Numbered from the stretch's first letter, positions 43,179 to 52,677 are shown. The stretch: DNA of 64,000 nucleotides from an uncultured Spirochaetales bacterium (GCA_949293595.1 CASFDW010000003.1:134685-198684), one strand, 5' to 3'. The notes: generated by a model not told the origin, from the sequence alone. Made by a program: numbers and translations.

Positions 43179-43215
43179 TTGAAGATGGAGATTGCTTTTG
43201 ATTATAGTGGATTTA
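43179..43215 (+). promoter_or_regulatory. Probable promoter of the efflux operon
   Basis: TTGAAG (43179-43184), 18-bp spacer, TATAGT (43203-43208), about 15 nt before the leader and start codon of the TolC-like gene at 43230. Confidence 0.5.
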
Positions 43216-43229
43216 CAGTGAAAAGCGAC

Positions 43230-44678
43230 ATGATGAAAAAAATAACGGTGGTGGGACTCTGCCTGCTGCTTCTTTCACCGATCCTTTCCGCGACCGGATA
43301 TGACGAGATATTGGCATCCGCGATGGAAAGGAGCTACACGATGAAGAATGCGGAGCTGACCCATCAGAACAATTTGCTGCAGCAGCAGTCGAATGATTTG
43401 GAGGACGAGCCCGTGTGGGATGTTACAGTTTCTGCGACCCCGTTTTCCTCCAACGACATCACGAAGGACGGTTTCAGGCTGACCGGACTGACGACCTCGG
43501 TGACCCTTCCCAACGACGGCAACACGAAGATTTCGATTTCTTCCCCGCTTAGCGTCGGATACGGGCAAGGGGCTTTCACGATCAGCCCGACGGCATCTGT
43601 TTCCCACAAGTTCGATTTCAATGCTTTCGACGACGACATGCTTGACGATCTCAATTCCAGCTACAACCATCTGAGCACGGAGAAATCGTATATGGAGGCC
43701 CGGTACAGCTTTGCAAAAAGCGTCGTGCAGATGCTCAGCCAGATAGTGGGGCTGGAAAAGAACATCAGGAGTCTCGAGTATCAGGTTGAGAAGGCTGACA
43801 AGGACCTTTCAGACCAGATCGCCCTCAGGCTGACCAACGAGAACAGCATAACCTACCAGCGCGCCTGTCTCGACCTCGAGCGCAACAGGTCCACGCTGGC
43901 GACCTACCGGGACCAGCTCGAAAGCGCCAAGAAGCAGTTCGAGACCAGCACCGGGCTTGTCTGGGACGGGGTGGACGATATTCCCGAACCCGAACTGCTG
44001 CTGGAGAGCTTCGAACAGGGGAACACCGGTGTAATGATAGCGGGTCTGGATGCCTCGATCGCATCCCAGAAGGTCGAACAGCAGGAGAAGCTCATGAATC
44101 CAAGCGCGCTGACGCTTTCTGGAGCGGCTGGCTTCGACTACTACAACGATGCGGCACAGAAGACAGGCGTCGCGTCCATGCTGGATAAGAATGCGGAGAA
44201 CCGGATCAAGGCCGATGTTGGTGTGACGTATTCGGGACGAAACTGGAGCGTCGGTGCGACGCTGGGGGCTTCCACCCATCCGCTGAACGTGAACATAACA
44301 CCGTCCCTCACCATCACCGGAAGCTGGACAAGCGACAACTCCTCCGAGAAGGACAGGCTTGAGCTTGAGAGACTCCGCAACGAAGCAATAAAGGCGAACA
44401 ACAGCTATCTCGACAGCCTTACAAATTACAATATAAACGCAATGAGCCTTTCAAACAGCATCATGAGCTATCAGTTCGAGTACAGGCAGATGGAGGACGA
44501 TATTGAGTATTATCAGGCGGCCCTGGATTTCGAGAAGGCGTTGTTCGAGAAGGGGCTCAATACCCAGCAGGATGTGGACGATGCCGCATTCAACCTCGAG
44601 CTTGCCGGATACGACAGGACCATCACTCTTTTGAAGGGGATGGAGCTCGAGTACGAGCTGACCATTTTTTCATTATGA
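43230..44678 (+). CDS. TolC-family outer-membrane efflux protein
   Basis: A 482-residue exported protein. The signal peptide MMKKITVVGLCLLLLSPILS leads to a mature region with two long helical stretches (about 140-210 and 395-480) and strand-rich insertions, as in TolC-type trimeric outer-membrane ducts. Sequence conservation is low, so the call rests on architecture and on the adaptor, ATPase and permease genes that follow directly. ATG 43230 or 43233 could be the start; neither has a strong ribosome site. Confidence 0.78.
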   Translation: MMKKITVVGLCLLLLSPILSATGYDEILASAMERSYTMKNAELTHQNNLLQQQSNDLEDEPVWDVTVSATPFSSNDITKDGFRLTGLTTSVTLPNDGNTKISISSPLSVGYGQGAFTISPTASVSHKFDFNAFDDDMLDDLNSSYNHLSTEKSYMEARYSFAKSVVQMLSQIVGLEKNIRSLEYQVEKADKDLSDQIALRLTNENSITYQRACLDLERNRSTLATYRDQLESAKKQFETSTGLVWDGVDDIPEPELLLESFEQGNTGVMIAGLDASIASQKVEQQEKLMNPSALTLSGAAGFDYYNDAAQKTGVASMLDKNAENRIKADVGVTYSGRNWSVGATLGASTHPLNVNITPSLTITGSWTSDNSSEKDRLELERLRNEAIKANNSYLDSLTNYNINAMSLSNSIMSYQFEYRQMEDDIEYYQAALDFEKALFEKGLNTQQDVDDAAFNLELAGYDRTITLLKGMELEYELTIFSL

Positions 44679-44696
44679 TCTAGGTAGGTGTTTGAT

Positions 44697-45809
44697 ATGG
44701 ATGAGAACAAGAAGAATGTAAGTAGCGATATAGAGGAGAAGGCGAAGAGCCTTTCGGAACTTCAGGAAGAGAAACTCAGGGCAGCCTATGCCAGAAAGAA
44801 GAGACGTAAGAGGATCAAGACCCTGGTGGGATGGCTCGTGGTGATAACCATCTTCTCCGTGCTTTTTGTCATGTACAACCAGTATCAGGCGGATCGGGCC
44901 GCAAAGCTTGCGGAGGCCAACAAGACGGTAACAAAGGAGACGACCGTCTACGAAACCGAGTATTCGGTCACTATAGACATCTCCGGATACGTCGAGGCTT
45001 ACGATATACAGGAAGCCAAGTTCAGGTCCACCGGATCCGTGACGGGAGTCTATGTGGAGGAGGGAGACGAGGTCGTCAAGGGCCAGCTCCTCGCCTCGAT
45101 AGACAGCACCAGCCAGGAGGTCGCGCTTCAGAACATCCGCAACCAGATCGAGGAGGCGGAGCTCAACGGTTCCCAGAAACAGCTCGAGCTGCTGCGCCTG
45201 CAGGAGAAGAATGCCGTCAACAATCTCGATTACACGAACATATATGCCAATTTCGACGGGATCATCACCAGCGTCGATGTGTCTGCAGGTGATTATTTCG
45301 AAGCTGGCTCGTCCGTGCTCACGCTTGTGGACATTTCCAAGCTCAAGGCCAAGGTCGAGGTCGACGAGATCGACATGCAGTATGTGAAGGAGGGCATGGA
45401 GGCCAGCCTCACGTTCGACAGCATGCCCGGGCACACCCTTGCGGCACGCGTGTCGTATGTTCCGATGCTGGGACGTTATTCCTCTTCCGGAATCGGTGTC
45501 GTCGATGTGGAGCTCACGATTGACGATCCTCCTGCGAACCTGATCCCGGGATTCTCTTTCGAGGGTAACATCAATGTCGACGGACAGGTCAAGATGCTCA
45601 TTGTCCCGCAGTCCGCTGTCAAGACCGAAAGAGGCGGGGTCACCACCGTCAGGAGGAAGACCGCATCCGGCGAGGAGACGGTGAACGTCAGCGTCAAGTA
45701 TCTCGGGGAGAATCTCGTGCAGATTGTTTCCGACAACATCAAGGCAGGGGATGTCCTCATCTATGATTCCAAGAGCAGCAGCAACAACATGATGCCGTTC
45801 ATGAGGTAG
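44697..45809 (+). CDS. MacA/HlyD-type efflux periplasmic adaptor
   Basis: A 370-residue membrane-fusion protein. It has a cytoplasmic basic N-terminus, one membrane helix (about 45-65), a lipoyl/barrel-sandwich domain (VTGVYVEEGDEVVKGQLLASID around 115 and YANFDGIITSVDVSAGDYFE around 185), a short coiled-coil hairpin between them and a beta-barrel domain. It links the MacB-like transporter to the TolC-like channel. ATG 44697 follows TAGGTAGGTG. Confidence 0.9.
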   Translation: MDENKKNVSSDIEEKAKSLSELQEEKLRAAYARKKRRKRIKTLVGWLVVITIFSVLFVMYNQYQADRAAKLAEANKTVTKETTVYETEYSVTIDISGYVEAYDIQEAKFRSTGSVTGVYVEEGDEVVKGQLLASIDSTSQEVALQNIRNQIEEAELNGSQKQLELLRLQEKNAVNNLDYTNIYANFDGIITSVDVSAGDYFEAGSSVLTLVDISKLKAKVEVDEIDMQYVKEGMEASLTFDSMPGHTLAARVSYVPMLGRYSSSGIGVVDVELTIDDPPANLIPGFSFEGNINVDGQVKMLIVPQSAVKTERGGVTTVRRKTASGEETVNVSVKYLGENLVQIVSDNIKAGDVLIYDSKSSSNNMMPFMR

Positions 45810-45812
45810 CCT

Positions 45813-46511
45813 ATGGCTGATAACGTAATAGAGATTCTGGATGTCAGAAGATACTATCTGGTCGGGGATTTCGTAGTACGTGCTCTCGACGGCATAAATC
45901 TGAACATCCCGCGCGGTGCCTTCACCGCCATAATGGGGCCGTCCGGCTCCGGCAAGTCGACATTGATGAACATGATCGGCTGCCTTGACAGTCCGACAAG
46001 CGGTCTTGTCTCAATCGACGGCGAGGTGACCAATGCGATGGATGAGGCGGAGCTCGCAGTGGTCAGGAACCACAAGGTGGGCTTTGTCTTCCAGCAGTTC
46101 AACCTGCTGTCGAAGCTGAACGCTCTCGAGAACGTGATGACGCCGTTGCTTTATTCAGGTGGCATTCCTGGCAAGGAAAGAAGGGAGAGGGCCGAATATC
46201 TGCTGGAACGCGTCGGGCTCAAGGACAGGATGAAGCATGTTCCTTCCGAGCTCTCGGGAGGACAGAAGCAGAGGGTCGCCATAGCGAGGGCGCTTGTCAA
46301 CAACCCCTCCATCCTGCTTGCGGACGAACCTACCGGGGCCCTGGACACCAAGACTGGTGATCAGATCATGAGCCTTTTCATGGATTTGAACGAGGAAGGA
46401 CGCACGATCGTCTTTGTGACACATGACCGCGGACTTGGCCTGAGATGCAGGGACCAGGTTTATATCCGCGATGGAAAGATAGTGGATTACGATGTTTTTA
46501 GAGAATATTAA
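45813..46511 (+). CDS. ABC transporter ATP-binding protein (MacB/LolD-type)
   Basis: A 232-residue ATPase with Walker A GPSGSGKST (around 42-50), Q-loop FQQFNL, signature LSGGQKQR (around 146), Walker B ILLADEP and the switch His in VTHD. Similarity is to the LolD/MacB subfamily that works by mechanotransmission with FtsX-type permeases. It starts three bases after the adaptor gene and overlaps the permease gene by 20 bases. Confidence 0.93.
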   Translation: MADNVIEILDVRRYYLVGDFVVRALDGINLNIPRGAFTAIMGPSGSGKSTLMNMIGCLDSPTSGLVSIDGEVTNAMDEAELAVVRNHKVGFVFQQFNLLSKLNALENVMTPLLYSGGIPGKERRERAEYLLERVGLKDRMKHVPSELSGGQKQRVAIARALVNNPSILLADEPTGALDTKTGDQIMSLFMDLNEEGRTIVFVTHDRGLGLRCRDQVYIRDGKIVDYDVFREY

Positions 46512-47676
46512 GCTTGCACTCTCGTCGATGTACCATAACAAGATGAGGACATTGTTGTCGCTTCTGGGCATCGTCATAGGCGTCGGTAGCGTCGTGGCGA
46601 TCATGAACCTCGGAGAAAGCGCGACAAAGAGCATAAACGAATCCATGGCCATAAGCGGTATCGACATGGTCACCGTCATGCCCATGGGCAGCGCCAGGGA
46701 GCTCCAGATTTTCGATGAATCGTTCGGCTCCGTGCTTATGCAGAATGTTTCCGGCATCGACCAGGTCATACCTGTTGCGAACATGCCGGCGAACATCAGG
46801 AAGGGGCAGGAGATAAAGCAGGCCACTGTTACAGGCGTGTATTCCTCCTACTTCGATGTGAACAACCTCGAGCTCAAGGACGGGGAATTCTTCTCTGCCC
46901 AGGACAACATCAACCGCCGCCAGGTCGTCGTGCTCGGCAGTACGCTCGCCTCTGAGCTTTTTCCTGTGGGCTCCCCGGTCGGGCAGTATGTCTCCATCTT
47001 CCGCCAGCAGGCCAAGAGCTATCTTGTGGTCGGTGTCCTGGACGAGAGGAACGACACCCTCGGAAACAGCTATGACAGGGCATGCTTCATCCCGTACAAC
47101 ACATACGACCAGAGGTTGAAGCGTGTCACAATGCCGAACACCTATTCGATCAAGGTCAGCGAAAATACAAATGCCATCACGGTTGCCGACGATGTTGAGG
47201 ACTACTTGATGCAGGTGCTTGGAAACGACGATTACTTCATGGTGTATTCACCGGCTTCGATTGTCGAGATGAGCAACGAGATCATGGCCACGTTCACCAT
47301 ATTCCTTTCCTGCATCGCAGGTATTTCCCTCGTGGTCGGAGGAATCGGGATAATGAACATCATGCTGGTCTCCGTTGTCGAAAGGACAAGGGAGATCGGT
47401 ATCAGGAAGGCGTTGGGGGCCACACCGCGCACCATACAGGGACAATTCCTGGTTGAATCCATCACTTTGACCCTTTTGGGAGGTTTTATCGGAATTATGC
47501 TGGGAGCTTTCCTGAGTTATGTGGTATCATCATTCGCAGGATGGTCAATGTATCTGAGCTGGAAGGCGGTTTTGCTCGCGCTCGGATTCTCGACTTTTGT
47601 CGGTGTGTTCTTCGGCTGGTACCCGGCCCTGAAGGCTGCAGCCCTGGATCCGATAGAGTCGTTGAGCCATGAATGA
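46492..47676 (+). CDS. MacB-type ABC transporter permease
   Basis: A 394-residue permease of the MacB/FtsX group: an N-terminal membrane helix (RTLLSLLGIVIGVGSVVAIM), a large periplasmic MacB_PCD domain (about 50-245) and three C-terminal helices with the conserved VVERTREIGIRKALGATPR coupling segment. In MacB the ATPase is fused; here it is a separate upstream gene. With the TolC-like and MacA-like proteins it would export a small molecule, peptide or lipid from the periplasm. Confidence 0.92.
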   Translation: MFLENIKLALSSMYHNKMRTLLSLLGIVIGVGSVVAIMNLGESATKSINESMAISGIDMVTVMPMGSARELQIFDESFGSVLMQNVSGIDQVIPVANMPANIRKGQEIKQATVTGVYSSYFDVNNLELKDGEFFSAQDNINRRQVVVLGSTLASELFPVGSPVGQYVSIFRQQAKSYLVVGVLDERNDTLGNSYDRACFIPYNTYDQRLKRVTMPNTYSIKVSENTNAITVADDVEDYLMQVLGNDDYFMVYSPASIVEMSNEIMATFTIFLSCIAGISLVVGGIGIMNIMLVSVVERTREIGIRKALGATPRTIQGQFLVESITLTLLGGFIGIMLGAFLSYVVSSFAGWSMYLSWKAVLLALGFSTFVGVFFGWYPALKAAALDPIESLSHE

Positions 47677-47679
47677 TGT

Positions 47680-49020
47680 ATGCGAGGGAAGAAAGAGAGA
47701 CTGAATAATCGTTGGAATGTGCGGGACCTCTTCAGGCATGAGAGGAGGGAGCGCATGCTGCTGACAGCCGGCCTGGTGATCGTATTCGCCGCCCTGATAG
47801 GCCTGACGGTCTTTCTTTCCGCATCGCTTCTCTCGCTGGCCCGGCTCGAAATGGAGAACACCGTGGAGAGGGCCTTCAACGATGTAATTCTCGCCCTGCA
47901 GGACGACGATGTGCCAATAAGCGCCGTCATGAGCGAGAACCATATCCTCGGGGTCGGGGTATACTCCGGCTACGGTAACCTCCTTTATTCCGTAGGTCCC
48001 GTGTACCTGAGGCTTCCTCTCACGGAGTTCCAGCAGCTTGAGCGCGACCCCGTGACGAACTCGATCACGAATTATGACAGCAAGACTGACAAGATGGAGT
48101 ACATAAGGTTCTCCAACCGTGCGATAATCCCGTCCGGGCAGAGCCTCCTTCTGCCCGTCGAGGGATCGTTCGTGAATTTCCCGAACGTGATCTATCTGTC
48201 TTTCGACGGAAGCGGGTACAACGGCAAGGTCATAAGGCTCAGGCTGACTTTCTTCTGTGCGATCACCATGATACTGGTGTTCCTGTTCATTGTCATCCGC
48301 ATATATGCCCAGAACAGGAAATACAAGCAGCAGCTCATAAGGCAGGAGAGCCTCGTGAGTCTCGGCCAGGCCGCGAGAACGCTCACGCATGAGATAAAGA
48401 ATCCGCTTTCAGCGATAACGCTGCAGCTCGCACTTCTCAAGAGGAGTCTCGGCAAGGAGAACCAGGAGGATCTCAAGGTGATCGAGAACGAGACGCAGCG
48501 TCTTATCCAGCTCACGAACAAGGTTTCTGACTTCCTCCGCAATCCGCTCGGACAGCCGGAGCATCTGGACATTGTGCAGAGTGTGAGGAATCTGTTTCCT
48601 TTGTTCGGCGATTCCATAAGATGGGTCGGTTCGTCCATTGAAAGCGGTGTGATATATTTCGACAGGGAGAGGCTCCGTAGCGTTTTCGAGAACATACTGA
48701 AGAACGCCATCGAGGCCTGCGACGGGATGACAGTGGATGTGGAGGTGGAGATAACCCGATCGAAGAGGGGACGGTTCCATGTCTTTGTGCGCGACCGCGG
48801 ATGCGGAATAAAAGCCGGTGATGAAAGGAAGATATTCGATCCGTTCTTCACCACGAAGATCCATGGCTCCGGAATAGGTCTGTCCATCACAAGGCAGTTC
48901 CTTGCCGCCGGCGGAGCAGAGCTCGCCTTCAAGAAAAGGGATGGGGGAGGCACCATCGTCGAGGTGATAATCCCCGAGTCCCGACGTGGAGATGATTATG
49001 AGAATACTGATTTGCGATGA
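47680..49020 (+). CDS. Sensor histidine kinase
   Basis: A 446-residue membrane kinase. Two transmembrane helices (about 27-50 and 190-210) flank an extracytoplasmic sensor region of about 140 residues. The HisKA domain has the phospho-accepting histidine in LTHEIKNPLSAI (around 235), and the ATPase domain shows ILKNAIEA, DRGCGI, and GSGIGLSITRQF. It follows the MacB gene by three bases and overlaps the response regulator by 23, so it probably senses envelope stress or the efflux substrate. Confidence 0.93.
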   Translation: MRGKKERLNNRWNVRDLFRHERRERMLLTAGLVIVFAALIGLTVFLSASLLSLARLEMENTVERAFNDVILALQDDDVPISAVMSENHILGVGVYSGYGNLLYSVGPVYLRLPLTEFQQLERDPVTNSITNYDSKTDKMEYIRFSNRAIIPSGQSLLLPVEGSFVNFPNVIYLSFDGSGYNGKVIRLRLTFFCAITMILVFLFIVIRIYAQNRKYKQQLIRQESLVSLGQAARTLTHEIKNPLSAITLQLALLKRSLGKENQEDLKVIENETQRLIQLTNKVSDFLRNPLGQPEHLDIVQSVRNLFPLFGDSIRWVGSSIESGVIYFDRERLRSVFENILKNAIEACDGMTVDVEVEITRSKRGRFHVFVRDRGCGIKAGDERKIFDPFFTTKIHGSGIGLSITRQFLAAGGAELAFKKRDGGGTIVEVIIPESRRGDDYENTDLR

Positions 49021-50341
49021 CGAGGAGAATATCCGCAATTTGCTCAAGAGGTTCTTCGCCCTCGACAAGATAGAGTGCGATACGGCGGAGAACGGCCTGA
49101 GCGCGCAGCGCATGCTGCGCGAGAATCCGTACGATGCCCTTGTCGTCGATCTGCGTATGCCGGGGCTCGACGGTCTCGAGCTCATCCGGTGGCTCAGACG
49201 CGAGGGGTTCCGCATGCCGGTCATCATGATAAGCGCACACGGCGACATAACCGATGCCGTGACCGCCCTCAAGGAAGGGGCGCAGGACTACATCGTCAAG
49301 CCCTTTGATCCTGAGGAGCTGACCATAAGGGTCAAGCAGCTTGTCGAGGCCCAGAATCTGAAGAATCTTGTGGAATCCGGTACCTCCCGGAGCAGCGAGC
49401 TGATCGGCGAGAGCGCGGGGATGCTGCGGATAAAGGAGATCATTGCAAAGATCTCGCCATCCCAGGCCACCGTGCTGATAACCGGCGAAAGCGGTACGGG
49501 AAAGGAGGTCGTTGCCAGGGAGATCCATAAGAACAGCCCTCAGAAGGATGGTCCGTTCGTTCCGATAAACATCGGAGGAGTCCCGGAGAATCTTCTTGAG
49601 AGCGAGCTTTTCGGTTATGAGAAGGGTGCGTTCACGGGTGCCGGTGGAAGAAAGACCGGATTGTTCGAGCTGGCGTCTGGAGGAACGCTTTTCCTCGATG
49701 AGATCGGCGACATGCCGCTTTCCTTGCAGGTGAAGATACTCAGGGTGCTTCAGGAGAAGAAGATAACCCGTCTCGGAGGCACCGAGCAGATGCCGATAAA
49801 CGCCCGGATCATCGCCGCGACCAACAAGGATTTGGAGGAGATGGTCAGGGATGGCCGGTTCAGGGAGGATCTGTTCTACAGGCTCAATGTCGTCAGGATA
49901 CGGATTCCTGCCCTGCGTGAGAGGAGCGATGACATACCCGTTCTGGCCGCATACATCATCAAGAATCTCAACAGGGACATGGGCGGCAGGATATCGGGTT
50001 TCACTACGGAGGCCGTAGAGGCGCTCAGGAGGCATGATTTCTACGGAAACGTGAGGGAGCTCGAGAACATCCTGGAGCGTGCCTGCATCTTCTGCGAAGG
50101 GGATGTGATCGACGTCGGCGACCTTGATCTCAGAAGTTCGGTCTACAAGGCCGGTATGAGGCAGACGGGCGTTGTGCAGGAGTCCGATGCCGGGGCGAAA
50201 TCGCTGCGGGATGTCGAGAAGGAAGCGATCATATGCTCCCTCCACAGGTGGGAGGGCAACCGGACGAAGGCGGCGGAGGAGCTCGGGATATCACGGCGCA
50301 CGCTCATTTCCAAAATCAGCGAGTATTCCATTGATCTTTGA
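48998..50341 (+). CDS. NtrC-family sigma54-dependent response regulator
   Basis: A 447-residue activator. The receiver domain has acidic residues DDEE and phospho-acceptor Asp51. The AAA+ domain (about 135-375) has Walker A GESGTGKE (163-170) and an intact GAFTGA (210-215), the loop that touches sigma54. The C-terminal Fis-type helix-turn-helix ends the protein ([20 protein letters not shown]). An intact GAFTGA implies the organism has RpoN. Start ATG 48998 is 6 nt after GGAG; the in-frame ATG two codons earlier is possible. A target sigma54 promoter was not found here by eye. Confidence 0.94.
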   Translation: MRILICDDEENIRNLLKRFFALDKIECDTAENGLSAQRMLRENPYDALVVDLRMPGLDGLELIRWLRREGFRMPVIMISAHGDITDAVTALKEGAQDYIVKPFDPEELTIRVKQLVEAQNLKNLVESGTSRSSELIGESAGMLRIKEIIAKISPSQATVLITGESGTGKEVVAREIHKNSPQKDGPFVPINIGGVPENLLESELFGYEKGAFTGAGGRKTGLFELASGGTLFLDEIGDMPLSLQVKILRVLQEKKITRLGGTEQMPINARIIAATNKDLEEMVRDGRFREDLFYRLNVVRIRIPALRERSDDIPVLAAYIIKNLNRDMGGRISGFTTEAVEALRRHDFYGNVRELENILERACIFCEGDVIDVGDLDLRSSVYKAGMRQTGVVQESDAGAKSLRDVEKEAIICSLHRWEGNRTKAAEELGISRRTLISKISEYSIDL

Positions 50342-50386
50342 TGTTGTGCGGTCTGAAACCGTTTGATTGTTCCATCCATGTTCCTA

Positions 50387-50446
50387 CCTGTTGCCGGATG
50401 GCATTTTAGCTTCTCTCGCTCCAGTCCGGGAACAGGAATTTTTTTT
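50387..50446 (+). terminator. Terminator of the efflux/two-component operon
   Basis: CCTGTTGCCGG (50387-50397) pairs with CCGGGAACAGG (50426-50436) apart from one G-G mismatch, with a large loop, followed by eight T residues (50439-50446). Confidence 0.7.
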
Positions 50447-50447
50447 G

Positions 50448-50482
50448 TTGATATATATTAAACGTTTGATATAATATCCATG
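50448..50482 (+). promoter_or_regulatory. Promoter of the metallophosphoesterase gene with LacI-type operator in its spacer
   Basis: TTGATA (50448-50453), 16-bp spacer, perfect TATAAT (50470-50475). The 18-bp palindrome ATATTAAACGTTTGATAT (50455-50472) fills the spacer, so a bound LacI-type repressor would exclude RNA polymerase. Confidence 0.75.
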
Positions 50483-50498
50483 TTATACGGGGCCTTTT

Positions 50499-51245
50499 AT
50501 GAAAATACTGCTCATTTCAGACATACACAGCAACAAGGAGGCATTGGACGCCGTACTTGCGTCCGAGGCCGGGTTCGACCTTCTGGTCTGCGCCGGGGAT
50601 CTCGTGGACTATGGCACGAATCCGTCATACGTGGTCGACTATTTCAGGAGCCGCACCTCCGCAACCGTCCTTGTCCACGGGAACCATGACACGCACCTGG
50701 TGGAATGCTACAACACGGGCGAGTACCTGGAGGTGTCCGGAAAAAGCTACAAGTGGATACACCACAACTGCGAACGTTTGGACCGCGCACGCGTCGACTA
50801 CATAGCATCCCTGCCGACACATCTGACATTTTCCGCCGACGGATGGGAGTATCTGATCCAGCACCAATATGATCAGTCATATGGAATCATCGAAAGCAGG
50901 CATCAGTTCGACGAATATTGGAAAGAGCATGCCGGTACGTCCTGTCCTCGGCGCAGGATGATATTCGGGCATTCCCACAGACAGTGCCGGCACATCCTCT
51001 GGGACGGAATGGAATGGCTCAATCCGGGAAGCATATCCTACAGGCGTCCCGACGATCCAGACAAGAGCGCGAACTACATGGTGATAGACGGTGGCGAGGT
51101 CATGTTCCGGAGCTGCCGCTACGACAGGAGCGTGCAACTGGCCGAGGCCGAGGCGTTCAGACGGTCGGGCAGGATGATGGATACCGAGGTGCAGGATTTC
51201 ATGTTCTTCTTCGGGAATGCCAGAACATCCAGGGATCCGTTGTGA
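50499..51245 (+). CDS. YfcE-like metallophosphoesterase
   Basis: A 248-residue calcineurin-like phosphoesterase. The metal ligands are in SDIHSN (Asp8, His10), CAGDLVDYG, HGNHD (around 60), and GHSHRQ (around 165). Short size and pattern fit the YfcE/MJ0936 group of phosphodiesterases. It is the first gene after the LacI-type operator at 50455, so it probably responds to the same sugar as the ABC transporter that follows. The physiological substrate is unknown; its presence in a sucrose regulon is unusual. Confidence 0.88.
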   Translation: MKILLISDIHSNKEALDAVLASEAGFDLLVCAGDLVDYGTNPSYVVDYFRSRTSATVLVHGNHDTHLVECYNTGEYLEVSGKSYKWIHHNCERLDRARVDYIASLPTHLTFSADGWEYLIQHQYDQSYGIIESRHQFDEYWKEHAGTSCPRRRMIFGHSHRQCRHILWDGMEWLNPGSISYRRPDDPDKSANYMVIDGGEVMFRSCRYDRSVQLAEAEAFRRSGRMMDTEVQDFMFFFGNARTSRDPL

Positions 51246-51259
51246 TCGGTTACAAAAAT

Positions 51260-51277
51260 ATAACAAACGTTTGATAT
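51260..51277. promoter_or_regulatory. LacI-type operator upstream of the sugar ABC promoter
   Basis: ATAACAAACGTTTGATAT, centred at 51268.5, about 50 bp before the predicted start of the ABC operon. The right half is identical to that of the sites at 50455 and 62738. Confidence 0.72.
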
Positions 51278-51284
51278 ATTTTTC

Positions 51285-51319
51285 TTGACAATCGGTATAT
51301 GTGGTTTATACTTTGGAAA
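51285..51319 (+). promoter_or_regulatory. Promoter of the sucrose-type ABC transporter operon
   Basis: Perfect -35 TTGACA (51285-51290), 16-bp spacer, -10 TATACT (51307-51312). The leader is about 70 nt and contains a second LacI-type operator and AGAAGGAGAG. Confidence 0.78.
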
Positions 51320-51354
51320 AGAAGAAGCGGAAACAGGGTGTTTTTCGGCACATT

Positions 51355-51372
51355 ATGTTAAGCGCTTAATAT
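51355..51372. promoter_or_regulatory. LacI-type operator downstream of the sugar ABC promoter
   Basis: ATGTTAAGCGCTTAATAT, centred at 51363.5, about +45. It is 95 bp from the upstream site, about nine helical turns, so both could be bound by one tetramer. Confidence 0.68.
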
Positions 51373-51388
51373 ACAGAAGGAGAGATGT

Positions 51389-52669
51389 ATGAAAAAAATC
51401 AGCGTTTTTTTACTCATTGCATTGATTGCTCTCGTTCCTGTCCTTGCCAACGGATCCAAGGAAGAGGCCGCGGCCACGCCGTCCAGTATCAAGGTCTGGG
51501 TGAGCAGCGGTTCCGAGGACGGTGTCTACAAGCAGGTGTTCGACAATCTTGAGAAATCGGTCGGGATCACCATCGTCGACGAGTATTATCCGAAGGATGA
51601 GCTGGATTCCAAGCTCCAGGTGGCCCCTCTTGTGGGCGATACTCCTGATCTTGTAATCGCCGACTATCTCATGATCCCCGCATATTACGAGGCGGGCCTG
51701 ATCAATCCCGTGGAGTCCTACATGTCCGACGAGCTCAAGAACGACCTGATCCCGTCCGTCGTGGTTGAGACCTCGTATGCCGGACACACCGTGTCCATGG
51801 CCCAGTTCGATGCCGGCATGGGGCTCTGGGCGAACAAGTCCATGCTCGAGGATGCAGGAATAAGGATTCCGGAGTCTTATGCGGACGCATGGACGAAGGA
51901 GGAGTTCGAGGATGCGCTCAGGAAACTCAAGGAGAACGGTGTCGAGTATCCGCTCTACATCAGGCAGAACAAGCCGGCCTCCCTCTATTTCCAGTACATG
52001 CCGTTCCTGGCATCGTTCGGAGGTGAGTACCTCGACGAGGACACGATGCTTACCGACGGAGCCCTCAACAGCGAGGCGACGATCGAGGCGTTCGACTATC
52101 TTTCCTGGATGGTGGAAGAGGGCTACATCAATGGCAAGTGCGACTATGAGAACGGTTTCTACGAGAGGAAGGAGAGCGCACTGGCCCTTCTCGGACACTG
52201 GAAGTATACCGACCATGTCAACTTCCTTGGCGACGATGCGATAATCATTCCTTGCCCGGATCTCGGAAACGGGGTGTTCACATGCTCCGGATCGACGGTA
52301 TGGGCGATGACGACTGCTGCCGTCGAGAACGGTGTCGACGACATCGTGTACCAGATCATGGAGGGAGCTCTTTCTCCCGAGAACATCCTGATCGTGACGA
52401 ATTTCAACGGTGCGATCCCGTCCAGAAAGTCTGTGATGGATCAGGTTCCCGAGCTGCAGGAAGGTGGAAGGCTCTATCTCTACAGGGAACAGCTTGAAGC
52501 CGGAATCTCCGTCCTCAGGCCGCTGACTCCCGCACATATGACGATTTACAACACGATGCAGTCCGTGTATGCCGACATCATCGGTGGTGCCGATGCCGCG
52601 GAGACTCTTCAGAAGGCTTCGAAGAGCATCGACGAGGTGATCGTCGAGAACGGATGGAACAGTATCTGA
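51389..52669 (+). CDS. Sugar ABC transporter substrate-binding protein (probable sucrose/glucoside uptake)
   Basis: A 426-residue MalE/UgpB-like binding protein. The signal peptide ends VLANGSKEE, a spirochaete-type pattern without a lipobox cysteine. The mature part has SIKVWVSSGSEDGVYKQVFD and typical late motifs such as NFNGAIPSRKSVMD. It heads an operon with two permeases and is flanked by two LacI-type operators. Its co-regulation with an amylosucrase and a fructokinase points to sucrose or a related glucoside as substrate; that is inference. An intrinsic terminator follows it. Confidence 0.9.
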   Translation: MKKISVFLLIALIALVPVLANGSKEEAAATPSSIKVWVSSGSEDGVYKQVFDNLEKSVGITIVDEYYPKDELDSKLQVAPLVGDTPDLVIADYLMIPAYYEAGLINPVESYMSDELKNDLIPSVVVETSYAGHTVSMAQFDAGMGLWANKSMLEDAGIRIPESYADAWTKEEFEDALRKLKENGVEYPLYIRQNKPASLYFQYMPFLASFGGEYLDEDTMLTDGALNSEATIEAFDYLSWMVEEGYINGKCDYENGFYERKESALALLGHWKYTDHVNFLGDDAIIIPCPDLGNGVFTCSGSTVWAMTTAAVENGVDDIVYQIMEGALSPENILIVTNFNGAIPSRKSVMDQVPELQEGGRLYLYREQLEAGISVLRPLTPAHMTIYNTMQSVYADIIGGADAAETLQKASKSIDEVIVENGWNSI

Positions 52670-52677
52670 CCGTGACA

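Noticed and set aside
48929..50245. 438-codon open frame opposite the NtrC-type regulator
   Set aside because: Antisense to an intact three-domain regulator; an effect of high GC in the third codon position.
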